Source of the DNA: Gammaproteobacteria bacterium
GTDB lineage: Bacteria > Pseudomonadota > Gammaproteobacteria > Pseudomonadales > Azotimanducaceae
Length of the DNA stretch: 52,452 bases
Assembly: GCA_009842245.1 (NCBI GenBank)
Contig: VYFT01000083.1
Span: 42,474-94,925, forward strand
Reading direction: 5' to 3'
A program made the translations under genes and the position numbers. Positions within the stretch are counted from its first letter, which is position 1. Each line of letters begins with the position of its first letter. This document shows, one piece after another, positions 52,166-52,452 of this stretch. The notes beneath the pieces are model-generated. The model made no database searches, was not told the DNA's origin, and saw only the letters and a program-made list of their open reading frames with translations.

Positions 52166-52452
52166 ATGAAACACGTAACAAAATTCACCGTAGATAGTGG
52201 GATTTCGCGTTCTATACTGGTTCTGAGTTTTGTGATCATGCTGGGTGGCTGTATGGTCTTTGTACCAAATCCCGAAGTCACCCAACACCGGGACAACCTG
52301 GTTGTCATAGAGACTCCTTTCAAAAATATTGAGAGTAATCCTAGGCAACTGATCAAGATTTGCAGAGAGTTTTATCGGCACTATGAGGATGTCTTTGACG
52401 CGCTCGTGTTGATCTCGCATAAACCCTTAAAATATAAAAAACAATCGAAATT
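52166..52452 (+). CDS. Lipoprotein, paralogue of the previous gene (cut by window end)
   Basis: Open from the ATG at 52166 to the last base, 95 codons visible, so incomplete at the 3' side. The signal peptide ends in lipobox MLGGC. The start of the mature protein mirrors the upstream gene: FVPNPEVTQHRDNLVVIETP against FLPYPKITHHFDNFVVMETP, and EFYRHYEDVFDALVLIS against EFYRHYKDEFDLVVLVL. The HExxH region would lie beyond the window. This is a tandem duplication. Confidence 0.75.
   Translation, partial: MKHVTKFTVDSGISRSILVLSFVIMLGGCMVFVPNPEVTQHRDNLVVIETPFKNIESNPRQLIKICREFYRHYEDVFDALVLISHKPLKYKKQSK

Overview
The window reads as a chromosomal segment of a gammaproteobacterium of moderate GC. 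The evidence is a sigma-32 gene (rpoH), a conserved run algH-ruvX-yggS-proC-yggT-rdgB-hemW, a gshB-tonB pair, and many secreted or outer-membrane proteins ending in the C-terminal Phe typical of BAM substrates. I cannot place it in a genus. No rRNA, tRNA, CRISPR array, insertion sequence or prophage was seen.

Layout. 0.2-3.8 kb: a small membrane protein, then rpoH preceded by a perfect CIRCE operator, trmB, and a convergent AAA/DUF4143 ATPase. 4.1-9.6 kb: a 1203-residue ABC-2 permease/M1-like/golvesin-like fusion, an outer-membrane barrel and a HEPN-domain protein. 9.6-16.2 kb (minus strand): mmsA, then the housekeeping operon algH to hemW with overlapping or touching genes. 16.4-30.4 kb: a heterodimeric ABC exporter, two barrels, an Ig-like repeat lipoprotein and a 1993-residue subtilisin-like protease. 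This block lies between algH and tonB-gshB, genes that are usually adjacent in related bacteria. 30.5-35.2 kb: tonB, gshB and three tandem paralogous barrels. 35.4-38.7 kb: a FAD oxidoreductase, a small unknown protein and a Fic protein that has lost its inhibitory Glu.

39-49 kb is the most interesting part. Two pairs of related Yip1-like membrane proteins flank glyA, a ribosomal-peptide (RiPP) locus, a YciI-like protein and an NCS2 permease fused to a kinase-like ATPase domain. The RiPP locus has three genes: a 111-residue precursor with four 16-residue core repeats, each containing Phe-Val-Ser; a radical SAM/SPASM maturase; and a protein that looks like a 2-oxoglutarate/Fe(II) oxygenase. 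Phe-x-Ser is the pattern used by enzymes that form three-residue cyclophanes. I therefore infer a multi-core cyclophane peptide, possibly also hydroxylated. No dedicated exporter or protease is adjacent.

49.1-52.45 kb: an ARPP-1/DUF6569 protein, a small membrane protein, and two tandem related lipoproteins. The first carries HExxH; the second runs off the window end.
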